Positions 47,107-57,060 of a DNA stretch of 64,000 bases are shown in pieces. The stretch is from Nocardia nova SH22a (GTDB lineage: Bacteria > Actinomycetota > Actinomycetes > Mycobacteriales > Mycobacteriaceae): positions 6,758,001 to 6,822,000 of the forward strand of contig NZ_CP006850.1 in NCBI RefSeq assembly GCF_000523235.1. Reading direction: 5' to 3'. Below the pieces are notes generated by a model. It made no database searches. It was not told the DNA's origin and saw only the letters and a list, made by a program, of their open reading frames with translations. Every line of letters starts with the position of its first letter. Positions within the stretch are counted from its first letter, which is position 1. A program made the position numbers and the translations under genes.

Positions 47107-47625
47107 TCAGCGCATCAGCACATCCGAATCGGCCGGTAGCGCGTCCACCGGCCACCAGCGCAGATCCGTCGACTCGGCACTGCGCACGGGGATCGCACCC
47201 CGCGGCGCGTGGATCTTGAACAACAGATCCAGATGCCGCGTCGGCACGCCCAGCGAGCAGGTGATCGGGTGCGCCTGCGCGCCGTACAGCCCCGGCTCGA
47301 CCACGAGCCCGTCGATCCCCGACTCCTCGGTCGCCTCCCGCAGCGCCGCGTCGACGACGGTCTCGTCACCGGGTTCGCAATGCCCGCCCAGCTGGATCCA
47401 CCGCCCCACCCGCGGATGCAGGGTCAGCAGCACCTCCCGCCCGTCGGCGGAGAAGACCACCGCCGAGGCGGTGATGTGGCCGGGCGCGTGCTCACGCAGG
47501 CAACCGCGCGGCGCCGACCCCAGGAACGCGAGCATCGCCTCCCGGATCGACTGCTCCGGATGTGTTGCGGGATACCAGTTTTCGAGCAGCTCGGTCGCGG
47601 AGGCGTGCAGTGACGCGGCGCTCAC
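47107..47625 (-). CDS. NUDIX hydrolase
   Basis: This 172-residue protein carries the NUDIX box [25 protein letters not shown] (near residue 78), which binds metal and cleaves nucleoside diphosphates linked to another group. The N-terminal 40 residues ([26 protein letters not shown]) are an actinobacterial extension. GTG 47625 overlaps the fbiB stop (GTGA), so it is co-translated with the F420 genes. The substrate is not evident. Confidence 0.85.
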   Translation of the reverse strand: MSAASLHASATELLENWYPATHPEQSIREAMLAFLGSAPRGCLREHAPGHITASAVVFSADGREVLLTLHPRVGRWIQLGGHCEPGDETVVDAALREATEESGIDGLVVEPGLYGAQAHPITCSLGVPTRHLDLLFKIHAPRGAIPVRSAESTDLRWWPVDALPADSDVLMR

Positions 47626-48980
47626 AGCTCGATCAGCCCGAATCCGCCCGGCCGCGGCTCGCGCGGCTGCAGTTCCTCCTCGGGATAGCCGACGGCTATG
47701 GCGCCCAGCGGATTCCAGTCCCCGGCCAGATCCAGCACCTCGCGCGTCACCTCCGGCGCGAAGATCGTCGAACCGATCCAGCAGCTGCCGACACCGCGGG
47801 TCGCCAGCGCCACCAGCAGACCCTGTACCGCCGCGCCCACCGCCACGGTGAACATCGTCGACTCGGCCGCCCGGCGACGCTGATCGGGGTAGTCGTGCGC
47901 ACCGTCGGGCACGCAGAACGGAATGATCACCTCGGGTGCGTCGAACAGGATGCGCCCGCGCGCCACCCGGCGCTCCACCCGCTCCGGCGCCAGTCCGTCG
48001 CCGCCCAGATCGTCACGCCATCGCGCGGCCATCGCGTTCAGCAACCTGGCGCGCAGCTCTGGCTCTCGTACCCAGACGAAGCGCACCGGATGGGTGTGAT
48101 GGGGCGCGGGAGCGGTGAGGGCGTCGGCCACCGCCGCCCGGATCAGCTCGGGCTCGACCGGCGTCGCGGCGAAACTGCGCACCGACCGCCGCACCAGCAG
48201 CGCCTCCCGGCGTCCGCGCTCGATCGCCTCGGCGGTGCCGAGCCAGAACAGATCCTCCTCGCCCCCGCGCAGTAGATCCTTGGCAGTCGAGCCGTCGTCG
48301 ACGGTGGCCAGGCCGCGCACGACCGCGACCGGAACTCCGCCGAGTTTGCCCTTCGCCAGGTCGGCGGCGGCCGCGAGTTCGTCGGCCACCGCGACCTGAG
48401 TGACCTGCAGTTCGTTGCCCTGGCCGTCGACCGCGCCGGCGTAGTCGTGCACCACGCGCAGGCCAGCGGCGCCGATCGCGGCGTCGATCTGCCCGATCCG
48501 CCAGGCGCGCCCCATGGTGTCGGTGATCACGACCGCGACCTCGACACCCAGCCGCCGCGCGAGCTCCGACCGGATGGCCTTCGCGCTCGCGTCGGGATCG
48601 GTCGGCAGCAGAACCAGTTCGCCCTGTTCCACATTCGACCCGTCGACCCCGGAGGCGGCCTGCACGATGCCGATCCGGTTCTCGGTGATCAGGGTGCGCC
48701 CCTTGCGCGCGAGCACCCGGACCGCCTCAGCATCGACGAGCTTCCGGCGCACCGCGTCGCGCTCCTCCGGATCCAGCGGCGCCGCGACGATCCGCCCCTC
48801 CGCCTTGGCGACGATCTTGCTGGTCACCACCAGTACGTCGCCGTCGGCGAGCCAGGGCGCCTGTGCCGCAATATGTTCCGCGACATCGTCACCCGGCCGG
48901 AACTCCGGCAGCCCTGGGACGGGAATGATCCGGACCTCACCGCCGGGCGCGTGATCGCCCGCTCGCGCCTGCTCGCTCAC
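47622..48980 (-). CDS. fbiB: Bifunctional F420 biosynthesis protein FbiB
   Basis: FbiB adds glutamates to F420-0 (N-terminal CofE-like ligase) and, with its C-terminal nitroreductase-like FMN domain, reduces dehydro-F420-0. The N-terminal half has [52 protein letters not shown] and [20 protein letters not shown]; the C-terminal half has [17 protein letters not shown] and [12 protein letters not shown]. Length is 452. GTG 48980 overlaps the fbiA stop (GTGA). The frame runs upstream but that is an fbiA shadow. Confidence 0.93.
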   Translation of the reverse strand: MSEQARAGDHAPGGEVRIIPVPGLPEFRPGDDVAEHIAAQAPWLADGDVLVVTSKIVAKAEGRIVAAPLDPEERDAVRRKLVDAEAVRVLARKGRTLITENRIGIVQAASGVDGSNVEQGELVLLPTDPDASAKAIRSELARRLGVEVAVVITDTMGRAWRIGQIDAAIGAAGLRVVHDYAGAVDGQGNELQVTQVAVADELAAAADLAKGKLGGVPVAVVRGLATVDDGSTAKDLLRGGEEDLFWLGTAEAIERGRREALLVRRSVRSFAATPVEPELIRAAVADALTAPAPHHTHPVRFVWVREPELRARLLNAMAARWRDDLGGDGLAPERVERRVARGRILFDAPEVIIPFCVPDGAHDYPDQRRRAAESTMFTVAVGAAVQGLLVALATRGVGSCWIGSTIFAPEVTREVLDLAGDWNPLGAIAVGYPEEELQPREPRPGGFGLIEL

Positions 48981-49990
48981 GAGGCGACCCCCGCGATATC
49001 CAGTGCCGCGCGCACCATTTCGGCGGTCGCGGCCGGATCGGTCATCAGCAGCGGCACACTGCGTACCTCCACGCCGGGCACCTCGGCCTCGTCGGTGGAA
49101 TGGATGAGCCAGCCGTCCAGGATGCCGGTGTCCGAGCGAGCGCCGAAGTGCCGTCCGATCGCCTCCGCGGAGGTCTCCACCCCGATCACCTCGAGGCATT
49201 CATCGGCCATGCCGCGCAACGGTTTTCCGTCGATCACCGGTGACAGCCCCACCACCTTGGCGGACGTGGTGCGCAGTGCGCCCCGGATACCGGGCACCGC
49301 GAGTATCGCGCCGATGCTCACCACGGGGTTCGACGGGGCGAGCAGAATCGCGTCAGCCTGCTCTATGATTTCTGTCACACCGGGGGCAGGTTTGGCTTGA
49401 TCCGCCCCGATTGTGACGAATCCATGGGTCTCGACGTTTGCCCGGTACCGTACCCACCACTCCTGGAAATGAATCGCGCGGCGTTCGCCAGGGTTGTCGG
49501 GGTCACTGATCACTACATGGGTTTCACATCTGTCGTCGGTCGCCGGGAGAAGTTTCACACCGGGTTCCCAGCGGTTGCACAGCGCTTCGGTTACCGCCGA
49601 GAGCGGGTATCCCGCGCGCAGCATTTCACTGCGCACGAGATGTGTCGCGATATCGCGATCTCCGAGCCCGAACCAATCCGGTTGGGCGTGATATTTCGCC
49701 AGTTCCTCCTTGGCGTGCCACGTTTCTCCGACCCGGCCCCAGCCACGCTCGGTATCGATACCCCCACCCAGCGTGTACATGCAGGTGTCCAGGTCGGGAC
49801 AGATTCGTAAACCGTGCATCCAGACGTCATCGCCGACGTTCACCAGTGCCGTTACATCCGCGTTCGGCAGCAGTTCTCGCACGCCTTGCAAGAAGCGCGC
49901 GCCACCGACTCCTCCGACCAACACGGCAATGCGTGGTTGCGCATCATCGCGTGTGATCGGCGCCGCGATGTCCGCTTGTTCTCCAGTCAC
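48977..49990 (-). CDS. fbiA: F420 biosynthesis transferase FbiA
   Basis: FbiA joins the phosphoenolpyruvyl/lactyl group from its GDP-linked donor to Fo, forming dehydro-F420-0. The 337-residue protein starts with the nucleotide-binding [17 protein letters not shown] and has [36 protein letters not shown] and [24 protein letters not shown] 49990 is the start; TAGGCT lies eight bases upstream with no Shine-Dalgarno, so it may be leaderless. It is co-transcribed with fbiB and the NUDIX gene and divergent from whiB2. Confidence 0.93.
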   Translation of the reverse strand: MTGEQADIAAPITRDDAQPRIAVLVGGVGGARFLQGVRELLPNADVTALVNVGDDVWMHGLRICPDLDTCMYTLGGGIDTERGWGRVGETWHAKEELAKYHAQPDWFGLGDRDIATHLVRSEMLRAGYPLSAVTEALCNRWEPGVKLLPATDDRCETHVVISDPDNPGERRAIHFQEWWVRYRANVETHGFVTIGADQAKPAPGVTEIIEQADAILLAPSNPVVSIGAILAVPGIRGALRTTSAKVVGLSPVIDGKPLRGMADECLEVIGVETSAEAIGRHFGARSDTGILDGWLIHSTDEAEVPGVEVRSVPLLMTDPAATAEMVRAALDIAGVAS

Positions 49991-50335
49991 ATCCGCACAG
50001 CCTATGCGGTGCTCGGAACCACTCGTTCGAGTACGTATTTGCTGGTCATTTGCTACTCCGGCGTTACCGAACCGCGCCGAAGGCGGCCACGGATAGTAAC
50101 GGAATTGTGTCGGCAGCTTGACCATCGCTGCGTCCGGCGTGTCTAATCACAGACATGTCATTCCGGGTCCGCGCGAGAGCATATGTCGCAGACCGGATTT
50201 CGAACAAGCGTTCGTACCGGAACGACAAGCTCGGGGATGTCCGCGGGACTACGTCGCGGTGTGGGACCGTCGGTGGGCACGTTCGGTCCGACGGAAAAAT
50301 CATTCTGCGCTAACACACAGTGAGGAGGCGGAGCG
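49991..50335. other. 345-base divergent region between fbiA and whiB2
   Basis: It carries the promoters of fbiA (minus) and whiB2 (plus). A long leader for whiB2 is likely because the only strong RBS is GAGGAGG at about 50320. Frames on both strands show nothing recognisable. No repeats or clear operators are seen. Confidence 0.5.
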
Positions 50336-50806
50336 ATGGCCGATGAGCTGGCCCCGTCGGGCATTCCGGGCGGTGTATCGCAAACCGATTCCACAACATG
50401 CGCAGTACCAGGCGACTGCGCTGACGGCCGGAACGACGAACGAGAGGGGGACAGCACGGTGACATCCGAACCGGGACAGCTCGACAGAGCCCCGCAGGGC
50501 GGACAGTGGGCGCGCACACAACGCAAACCCGAGCCACCGCAGCTGAGTCTCATCGTCACCGACTTCGATTCGATGTTCGACACCATCGAGGAGCAGTGGC
50601 AGGAACGGGCGCTGTGCGCCCAGACCGATCCCGAGGCCTTCTTCCCCGAAAAGGGCGGCTCCACAAGAGAAGCCAAACGGATCTGCCTGGGCTGTGAGGT
50701 ACGTGACGAGTGCTTGGAGTACGCACTCGCCCACGATGAACGTTTCGGTATCTGGGGCGGCCTGTCCGAACGCGAACGCCGCCGCCTCAAGCGCGGCATC
50801 AGCTAG
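50336..50806 (+). CDS. whiB2: WhiB-family transcription factor WhiB2
   Basis: WhiB2 is a [4Fe-4S] regulator required for septation and cell division in mycobacteria. The four-cysteine core is ALCAQTDPEAFFPEKGGSTREAKRICLGCEVRDECLEYAL, and the signature loop and basic tail are GIWGGLSERERRRLKRGI. ATG 50336 has GAGGAGG upstream and gives 156 residues with a Pro/Asp-rich N-terminal extension; a GTG at 50459, with AGAGGGGG upstream, gives a protein of about the mycobacterial length. Either may be used. Confidence 0.93.
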   Translation: MADELAPSGIPGGVSQTDSTTCAVPGDCADGRNDEREGDSTVTSEPGQLDRAPQGGQWARTQRKPEPPQLSLIVTDFDSMFDTIEEQWQERALCAQTDPEAFFPEKGGSTREAKRICLGCEVRDECLEYALAHDERFGIWGGLSERERRRLKRGIS

Positions 50807-51011
50807 GGCTGCCACGCCTCCCCGCGCCTCTGCGGACGAGCGAGAGCCGCGTAGGTCGCGTTGCGGGGCGGCGGTCGGGAGCGTGATTGGGTTCCGGACG
50901 TTCCCGGTGATTTACCCGTGCTCACGAAATCTGTTGTCACGGCTCCCCGTTCGCCTCGCTTCGCTTCGGCGGAGCGAGGCGGCGGGGCCGGTGTCGTATC
51001 CGGCTCGCGGG

Positions 51012-51488
51012 TCAATCTCCCGTCGGGTCTATCACTTCCGGGTCTACGCCCAAGTATGTGGCTATCTGCTGGACGAGTACTTCGCGCAACAGGTCCAGGA
51101 GGTCTTCCGGGTCGTGAGCTCGGAGTTCGAGAGGTTTGCGGAACAGGACCACTCGGGCTCGGGTGGCGGCGTTGTGACGGTCCATACCCGCGGGGACGAG
51201 GCGGGAAAGCGGGACCGGGCCGTCGGCCACGACCTCGTCGGGCCAGGTGACCGAATCCGGGTGTAGGGGGCGGATCTTCGGGACGTCGTCGACCGCGATG
51301 TCGAGTTTGGTCAGGCGGTCGTGCCAGCGGGCGTCCAAGGGGGCGAACGCCTCCAGCACCAGCCGGTCGAACTGCTGACCGCGGGTGCGGCGCGCGGGCG
51401 CCGACGGCGGCAGCATGGGTCCGCGAACGCCGCGCCCACGGCGCACCACCGAACGGCTCGTCACCGGCCGTCTCTTCGAACGGGTCAT
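51012..51488 (-). CDS. Zincin-like protein with degenerate active site (Rv3259-like)
   Basis: This 158-residue protein has a basic N-terminus (MTRSKRRPVTSRSVVRRGRG) and a domain reading FAPLDARWHDRLTKLDIAVDDVP and LLDLLREVLVQQIATYLGVDPEVIDP. Metallopeptidase-family relatives have HExxH in the last segment; here it is REVLVQQ, so zinc catalysis is not expected. Its neighbour is DUF3499, as in mycobacteria. ATG 51488 is chosen. The function is unknown. Confidence 0.7.
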   Translation of the reverse strand: MTRSKRRPVTSRSVVRRGRGVRGPMLPPSAPARRTRGQQFDRLVLEAFAPLDARWHDRLTKLDIAVDDVPKIRPLHPDSVTWPDEVVADGPVPLSRLVPAGMDRHNAATRARVVLFRKPLELRAHDPEDLLDLLREVLVQQIATYLGVDPEVIDPTGD

Positions 51489-51591
51489 ATTTTCGACAGT
51501 AGTCACCGCGATCGCGCGACGGCGAAAGGATCTCCGCGACCGGCCGCACTGTAGTCAGCGTGTCTGTCTGCGACACACGGCCCGGGGGGGT

Positions 51592-51597
51592 TAGTCT
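51592..51597 (+). promoter_or_regulatory. -10-like TAGTCT before the DUF3499 gene
   Basis: TAGTCT is followed by seven bases and GTG 51605, with no Shine-Dalgarno between. The same arrangement is seen before the next gene, manB. Confidence 0.5.
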
Positions 51598-51604
51598 GCT
51601 TGGC

Positions 51605-52003
51605 GTGATTCCCATGCGTCGTTGCTGCCGCCCCGGCTGCAAGAATCCGGCCGTCGCGACGCTCACCTATGTCTACTCGGACTCGACCGCCGTCGTCGGC
51701 CCCCTCGCCACCGTCGCCGAGCCGCACTCCTGGGATCTGTGTGAGACCCACGGTTCCCGCATCACCGCGCCCAAGGGCTGGGAGATGGTCCGCCACGAGG
51801 GCGGCTTCTCCTCCAGCACACCGGACGACGACGATCTGACCGCACTGGCCGAGGCCGTCCGCGAGGCCGGGATGCGTCGCCGCGCACCGGAACCCGAACA
51901 GCCCGGCTACTCCGACTACACGCCGCCGCCGTCCCGGCCGCAGCGTCCCGGCCGCACCGGCCGTCGCGGGCACCTGCGGGTGCTGCCCGATCCGCCGAAC
52001 TGA
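51605..52003 (+). CDS. DUF3499 protein (Rv3258c-like)
   Basis: This is a 132-residue actinobacterial protein with likely zinc-binding cysteines: MRRCCRPGCKNPAVATLTYVYSDSTAVVGPL and WDLCETHGSRITAPKGWEMVRH. The C-terminal half is Pro/Arg-rich and disordered. GTG 51605 is chosen on the leaderless pattern; ATG 51614 is possible. It precedes manB in the same direction. The family has no known function. Confidence 0.82.
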   Translation: MIPMRRCCRPGCKNPAVATLTYVYSDSTAVVGPLATVAEPHSWDLCETHGSRITAPKGWEMVRHEGGFSSSTPDDDDLTALAEAVREAGMRRRAPEPEQPGYSDYTPPPSRPQRPGRTGRRGHLRVLPDPPN

Positions 52004-52054
52004 GACCGCAACACCCGCTACCGGCCTGAAGCCCGATCGGGGGCGGGGTCCTAT

Positions 52055-52060
52055 TAGGGT
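52055..52060 (+). promoter_or_regulatory. -10-like TAGGGT before manB
   Basis: TAGGGT is followed by seven bases and ATG 52068 with no Shine-Dalgarno, the same layout as before DUF3499. Confidence 0.5.
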
Positions 52061-52067
52061 GTTGGTC

Positions 52068-53516
52068 ATGACAGTCGCCCGGTCCGCCGAGTCCGTTCAC
52101 GCAGTTGTCAAGGCATACGACGTTCGCGGGGTTGTCGGAGAGCAGATCGACGCGGCGTTCGTCCGCGATGTCGGCGCGGCCTTCGCCCGGCTGATGCGTG
52201 ATTCCGCCACCCGTATCGCCATCGGTCACGATATGCGCGAATCCTCTCCGGAACTGGCCGCCGCCTTCGCCGACGGCGTCCTGGACCAAGGGCTCGACGT
52301 CGTTCACATCGGACTCGCCTCCACCGATCAGCTGTACTTCGCCTCCGGTCATCTCCAGTGCCCGGGCGCCATGTTCACCGCCAGCCACAATCCCGCCCGC
52401 TACAACGGCATCAAACTGTGCAAGGCCAACGCCCTGCCCGTGGGTCAGGAGACCGGCCTGGCGACGATCGCGGACGAACTGATCGAGGGTGTGCCCGCCG
52501 GTCCGGGACCGCGCGGCACCGCGACCGAACAGAATCTGCTCGAGGCGTATGCCGAATTCCTGCGCGGACTGGTCGATCTGAGCGGAATCCGGCCGCTGAA
52601 GGTCGCCGTCGACGCCGGTAACGGGATGGGTGGGTACACCGTGCCCGCCGTGCTCGGCGCGGTGTCGCAGCTGACCATCGAACCGCTGTACTTCGAACTC
52701 GACGGCTCGTTCCCCAATCACGAAGCCAATCCGCTGGATCCGAAGAATCTGGTGGACCTGCAGAAGTTCGTCCGCGAGACCGGCGCCGACATCGGCCTGG
52801 CCTTCGACGGTGACGCCGACCGCTGCTTCGTGGTGGACGAGCGCGGCGAACCGGTCTCCCCCTCGGCGGTGACCGCGCTGGTCGCCGAGCGCGAACTCGC
52901 CAAGGAGCCCGGCGCCACCATCATCCACAACCTGATCACCTCCCAGTCCGTGCCGGAACTGGTCACCGAACTCGGCGGCACCCCGGTCCGCACCCGGGTC
53001 GGGCATTCGTTCATCAAGCAGCAGATGGCGTCGACGGGCGCGATCTTCGGCGGTGAGCACTCCGCGCACTACTACTTCCGCGACTTCTGGGGCGCCGACT
53101 CCGGAATGCTCGCGGCGCTGCACGTCCTCGCGGCGCTCGGCGGGAGCGACGGGCCCGAAGGCGGCAGCTTGCGTAACCACGAAGGGCCCCGCGGACGCCG
53201 CATCGAGCACAGCGAGAAGGACGACCGGACGATGTCGGAACTCTCGTCCTCCTACAGCACGTACGCGGCCTCCGGCGAGATCAACTCCACCGTGGCGGAT
53301 GCGAAGGACCGGACACTCGCGGTCGTCACCGCGTTCGAGGGACGCGCCCGCTCGGTGGACCGTCTCGACGGCGTGACCGTGCGGCTGCCCGGCAACGCGT
53401 GGTTCAATCTGCGCGCATCCAATACCGAGCCGCTGCTGCGACTCAACGTCGAGGCCCGTTCGCAGGAGGAAGTAGACGCACTCGTGACCGAGATTCTGAG
53501 CATCGTGCGCGGCTGA
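52068..53516 (+). CDS. manB: Phosphomannomutase/phosphoglucomutase ManB with an extra loop
   Basis: The enzyme converts mannose-6-phosphate to mannose-1-phosphate for GDP-mannose, feeding PIM, LM and LAM synthesis. Motifs are VKAYDVRGVVGEQI, the phosphoserine loop GAMFTASHNPARYNGIKLC, the metal site LAFDGDADRCFVVDE, sugar-binding IFGGEHSAHYYFRDF and the phosphate site RASNTEPLLRLN. A charged insert of about 27 residues (GPEGGSLRNHEGPRGRRIEH, bases about 53145-53235) sits in the loop before SELSSSYSTYAASGEIN, where the mycobacterial protein is shorter. The reading frame is kept. Confidence 0.92.
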   Translation: MTVARSAESVHAVVKAYDVRGVVGEQIDAAFVRDVGAAFARLMRDSATRIAIGHDMRESSPELAAAFADGVLDQGLDVVHIGLASTDQLYFASGHLQCPGAMFTASHNPARYNGIKLCKANALPVGQETGLATIADELIEGVPAGPGPRGTATEQNLLEAYAEFLRGLVDLSGIRPLKVAVDAGNGMGGYTVPAVLGAVSQLTIEPLYFELDGSFPNHEANPLDPKNLVDLQKFVRETGADIGLAFDGDADRCFVVDERGEPVSPSAVTALVAERELAKEPGATIIHNLITSQSVPELVTELGGTPVRTRVGHSFIKQQMASTGAIFGGEHSAHYYFRDFWGADSGMLAALHVLAALGGSDGPEGGSLRNHEGPRGRRIEHSEKDDRTMSELSSSYSTYAASGEINSTVADAKDRTLAVVTAFEGRARSVDRLDGVTVRLPGNAWFNLRASNTEPLLRLNVEARSQEEVDALVTEILSIVRG

Positions 53517-53608
53517 CTGGAATAGTGGAATCACAGGGCTTGGATTCACCCGGGGACAACGATTTCACCCGGTGTGGTGACCCGATTGAGGGGAGGTGGC
53601 AACGCCCG

Positions 53609-54808
53609 ATGATCGCAGGGACACCCGTACTCGACCTCGATGACGTCGCCTCGTTGGAGGCCGCGGATTCCGGGGGAATTCTGCGTTCGGCCGCCTCCGG
53701 GGGCGCACAGGTGCGCGCAACCGCGGCCGACATCGCCGAGGGCGCACTCGCCCGGCTGGACGGTTTGCGACCGCGCAGTCTGGTACTCGTCTCCGGCACC
53801 GGCCGGGCGGCACGCGCGGTGACGCTGCTGCAGGCGGCGTTCGGCGACCGCGCCGGACTGCCCATCGTGGGCGCCACCACCATTCCGCAGTGGGTCGGCT
53901 CGCTGGACGTGGTGATCGTCGCGGGCGACGACTCCGCCGATCCGCGATTGACCGGCGCCGTGGACCGGGCGCTGCGCCGCGGCGCCGAGGTCGTGGTCGC
54001 CGCACCCGACGAGGGACCCATGCGTGCCGCGGCCGCCGGACGCGCGACCGTCCTCGCGCCGCGGGTCCGGGTGCTCGACCACAATCGGATCCTGCGATTC
54101 GTCGCAGTCGGTGTCGCGGTGCTGCAGGCCATCGACCCCACCCATATCGGCCCGCTGGTTCCGGATCTCGAACTGCTCGCGGATGTGCTCGATGCCGAGG
54201 CGCTGCGCGACGGCCCGCACAACGAGGTCTTCCACAACCCGGCGAAGACCCTCGCGGCCCGGATGCGCGAGCGGCGACTGGTGCTCAGCGGCGATTCCCC
54301 CGCCGCCGCGGTGGTCGCCCAGCACGGTGCCGAGGTGCTGTTGCAGACCGCGGGACAGATCGCCGCCGCGGCCGATCTCACCGAGGCCGTGGCCGCGAAC
54401 GCACGGCTCGTCGAATCCGCCGCGGTCACCGCGCCCGGCTACGATCCGCTGTTCCACGACGAGCAGCTCGACGGCCCGGCGCCGGTCGACCGGGCCCGGG
54501 TGTTCGTGGTCAGCGCCGATGCCGATCAGGTCGCGGCGCGGCGGCGGCTGGCCGTCTTCGGCACCGGCGCGGGCATCGTCGACGCCGATCTGGTGAACGT
54601 CGATGTCGAGTTGATGCGGACGGAGGCCAGCGTGCCGCGCGACGCCGGTGCGGGTGAGCCGCAGTCGCCGGTGGCCGGACGCGGCAGCGAACTCGAACAA
54701 CTGGCGGTGCTGATACTGCGACTCGAGATGGCCGCGGCCTATCTGCGGCTGCTCACCGGCCCGGCGGCCGCGACCCGGCCCGGCCATTACGACGGGGGCC
54801 GCTACTAG
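53609..54808 (+). CDS. TobH/SIS-like protein (Rv3256c-like)
   Basis: This is a 399-residue protein with an N-terminal phosphosugar-binding SIS-like fold (RSLVLVSGTGRAARAVTLLQAAF, GATTIPQWVGSLDVVIVAGDD) and an isomerase-like C-terminal half. It lies between manB and manA as Rv3256c does, suggesting a role in hexose-phosphate handling. ATG 53609 follows GAGGGGAGG at about 12 bases; GTG at 53525 is a longer alternative. The stop overlaps the manA GTG. No biochemical role is established. Confidence 0.75.
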   Translation: MIAGTPVLDLDDVASLEAADSGGILRSAASGGAQVRATAADIAEGALARLDGLRPRSLVLVSGTGRAARAVTLLQAAFGDRAGLPIVGATTIPQWVGSLDVVIVAGDDSADPRLTGAVDRALRRGAEVVVAAPDEGPMRAAAAGRATVLAPRVRVLDHNRILRFVAVGVAVLQAIDPTHIGPLVPDLELLADVLDAEALRDGPHNEVFHNPAKTLAARMRERRLVLSGDSPAAAVVAQHGAEVLLQTAGQIAAAADLTEAVAANARLVESAAVTAPGYDPLFHDEQLDGPAPVDRARVFVVSADADQVAARRRLAVFGTGAGIVDADLVNVDVELMRTEASVPRDAGAGEPQSPVAGRGSELEQLAVLILRLEMAAAYLRLLTGPAAATRPGHYDGGRY

Positions 54809-56040
54809 TGCACGAACTCGTTGGTGCGTTGCGCTCCTATGCCTGGGGATCCCGCACCGCACTCGCTCAGCTGTGCGGTCGGGACGTTCCCTCGGCCCAT
54901 CCCGAGGCCGAATTGTGGTTCGGCGCCCACCCCGCCGATCCGGCGAAGATCCTGTCCGACGGCGAATCCCGATCGCTGCTGGAATTGCTCGAGACCGATC
55001 CGGCCCGGGAATTGGGTTCGGTGGCGCCGGAATTCGGCGGGCGGCTGCCGTTCCTGCTGAAGATCCTCGCCGCCGAGGAACCGCTGTCGCTGCAGGCCCA
55101 CCCCAGCGCCGCGCAGGCCCGCTCCGGGTTCGACCGGGAGAACCACGCCCGGGTCCCGCTGGACTCGCCGATGCGCAACTATCGCGACGACAGCCACAAA
55201 CCCGAACTGGTGGTGGCACTCGACCGATTCGAGGCACTGGCCGGATTCCGCGATCCGCTGCGCACGGTGGAACTGCTCGAATCCCTGGCCGTCCCCGAGT
55301 TGACGCCGTACGCGGAACTGCTTGCCGCCCAACCCGATGCCGGTGGCCTGCGCACCCTGTTCACCACCTGGATCACGCTGCCGCAGACCGCGCTGGCCAC
55401 CCTGCTGCCGAAGGTGCTCGACGGCTGCGTCCGCTATCTCAAACAGACCGACCCCGAATCACCGCGGCAACCCAAGGAGTTCGCGGCCGAGGCCCAGACG
55501 ACGCTGGAGCTGGCCGAGGGCTATCCCGGCGACGCGGGCGTGCTGGCGGCCCTGCTGCTGAACCGGCTGACGCTCGAACCCGGGCAGGGGTTGTTCCTGG
55601 ACGCCGGTAGCCTGCACGCGTATCTGCGCGGTATCGGCGTGGAGATCATGGCGAACTCCGACAACGTGTTGCGCGGCGGGCTCACCCCCAAACACGTCGA
55701 CGTACCGGAGCTGCTGCGGGTCCTGGACTTCGAGCCGCTGCGGCTGCCGATCATCGAACCCGAGCCCGTGGGCCCGGGTTCGTACCGGTACCGCACGCCC
55801 GCACCGGAATTCGCGCTCCGGCGATTCGAACTCGACGCGGACGGCGACGAGGTGGCGATCCCGCGAACCGGCCCCGGCATCATGCTCGTGACGGCGGGAA
55901 CCGTGCGGCTGTCCCAGGGCGGTACCGAGTTGTCCGTCACCGCGGGCAGTGCGGCGTGGATCTCGGCCGCCGACACCGATATCCGGGCCGCCGCCGTGGA
56001 CGGCCCGGCGCAGCTGTTCTGCGCCTGTGTGGGTGAGTGA
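54808..56040 (+). CDS. manA: Mannose-6-phosphate isomerase, class I
   Basis: The enzyme interconverts fructose-6-phosphate and mannose-6-phosphate. The 410-residue protein has YAWGSRTALAQLCG (about 9), AELWFGAHP, a zinc site in PFLLKILAAEEPLSLQAHPS and DSHKPELVVALDRFEAL, and GLFLDAGSLHAYLRG. C-terminal cupin strands follow. GTG 54808 overlaps the tobH stop (TAGTG). The manB-tobH-manA run supplies mannose-1-phosphate precursors for the guanylyltransferase at 59365. Confidence 0.92.
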   Translation: MHELVGALRSYAWGSRTALAQLCGRDVPSAHPEAELWFGAHPADPAKILSDGESRSLLELLETDPARELGSVAPEFGGRLPFLLKILAAEEPLSLQAHPSAAQARSGFDRENHARVPLDSPMRNYRDDSHKPELVVALDRFEALAGFRDPLRTVELLESLAVPELTPYAELLAAQPDAGGLRTLFTTWITLPQTALATLLPKVLDGCVRYLKQTDPESPRQPKEFAAEAQTTLELAEGYPGDAGVLAALLLNRLTLEPGQGLFLDAGSLHAYLRGIGVEIMANSDNVLRGGLTPKHVDVPELLRVLDFEPLRLPIIEPEPVGPGSYRYRTPAPEFALRRFELDADGDEVAIPRTGPGIMLVTAGTVRLSQGGTELSVTAGSAAWISAADTDIRAAAVDGPAQLFCACVGE

Positions 56041-56136
56041 CTCTAGTCGACAGCGCCGACACCGGGCCTTGTAGATTGATCGACAAATCGGACATCTTCC
56101 GGCGCGCGCCGGCGACGAAAGGACCGGGGCGACACC

Positions 56137-57060
56137 ATGTCTGCAGGTGGCGGTAAGAAGGCGATCTTCGCGGCATTGTCGGCGAACGCCGGTATCGCGG
56201 TGGCGAAATTCGTCGGCGCGGCGATCACCGGCTCGGGGTCGATGCTGGCCGAGGCCGTGCACTCGGTGGCCGACACCGGTAATCAGGGCCTGCTGCTGCT
56301 CGGCCAGAAGCGCGCCGAGCAGGAGGCCGACGATCTGCACCCGTTCGGCTACGGACGCAACCGGTACTTCTACTCCTTCGTCGTGGCGCTGGTGCTGTTC
56401 TCCCTGGGGTCGATGTACGCGATCTACGAGGGCGTGCACAAGATCCAGCATCCCGAGGAGCTGAGTTCGCCGCTGGTGGCGATCGTCATCCTCGGTATCG
56501 CGGCGGCGCTGGAGGGCTACAGTTTCCGCACCGCGATGAAGGAATCCTCACCGCTGCGGCAGGGTGCGAGCTGGTGGCGGTTCATCCGGAATTCGCGCAG
56601 TCCCGAACTGCCCGTGGTGCTGCTGGAGGACACGGGTGCGCTGATCGGTCTGCTGATCGCGCTCCTCGCGGTGATCCTCACCGTACTGACCGACAATCCG
56701 GTCTGGGACGGTATCGGCACCCTCGGCATCGGCGTCCTGCTGGGCGTGATCGCGGTGGTGCTGATCGTAGAGATGAAGAGTCTGCTGATCGGCGAGGGTG
56801 CCACCCCGGCCGAGGACTCGGCGATCCGCACCAATCTGGTCGACGGCAGCCGCATCGACCGGGTGATCCACCTGCGCACCCAATATCTGGGCCCCGAGGA
56901 GATGCTGGTGGCGGCCAAGGTGGCGATCCTGCCCGGCCTGGACATCGCGCAGATCGCGACGGCCATCGACGATGCCGAGGCGCGCGTACGCACCGCGGTG
57001 CCCGCGGCTCGGGTCATCTATATCGAACCGGATCTGTATCGGACGCAGAAGGCACTGTGA
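56137..57060 (+). CDS. Cation diffusion facilitator family transporter
   Basis: This is a 307-residue proton-coupled divalent cation exporter (zinc, iron or manganese) with about six transmembrane helices. The metal-site sequence is AEAVHSVADTGNQGLLLLG (near residue 40), with the family's DLHPFGYGRNRYFYSFVVALVLF next, VLLEDTGALIGLLIALLAV in the fifth helix, and a cytosolic ferredoxin-like C-terminus (RTQYLGPEEMLVAAKVAI). ATG 56137 is chosen. Its stop overlaps the mini-ORF at 57057 by GTGA. Confidence 0.88.
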   Translation: MSAGGGKKAIFAALSANAGIAVAKFVGAAITGSGSMLAEAVHSVADTGNQGLLLLGQKRAEQEADDLHPFGYGRNRYFYSFVVALVLFSLGSMYAIYEGVHKIQHPEELSSPLVAIVILGIAAALEGYSFRTAMKESSPLRQGASWWRFIRNSRSPELPVVLLEDTGALIGLLIALLAVILTVLTDNPVWDGIGTLGIGVLLGVIAVVLIVEMKSLLIGEGATPAEDSAIRTNLVDGSRIDRVIHLRTQYLGPEEMLVAAKVAILPGLDIAQIATAIDDAEARVRTAVPAARVIYIEPDLYRTQKAL

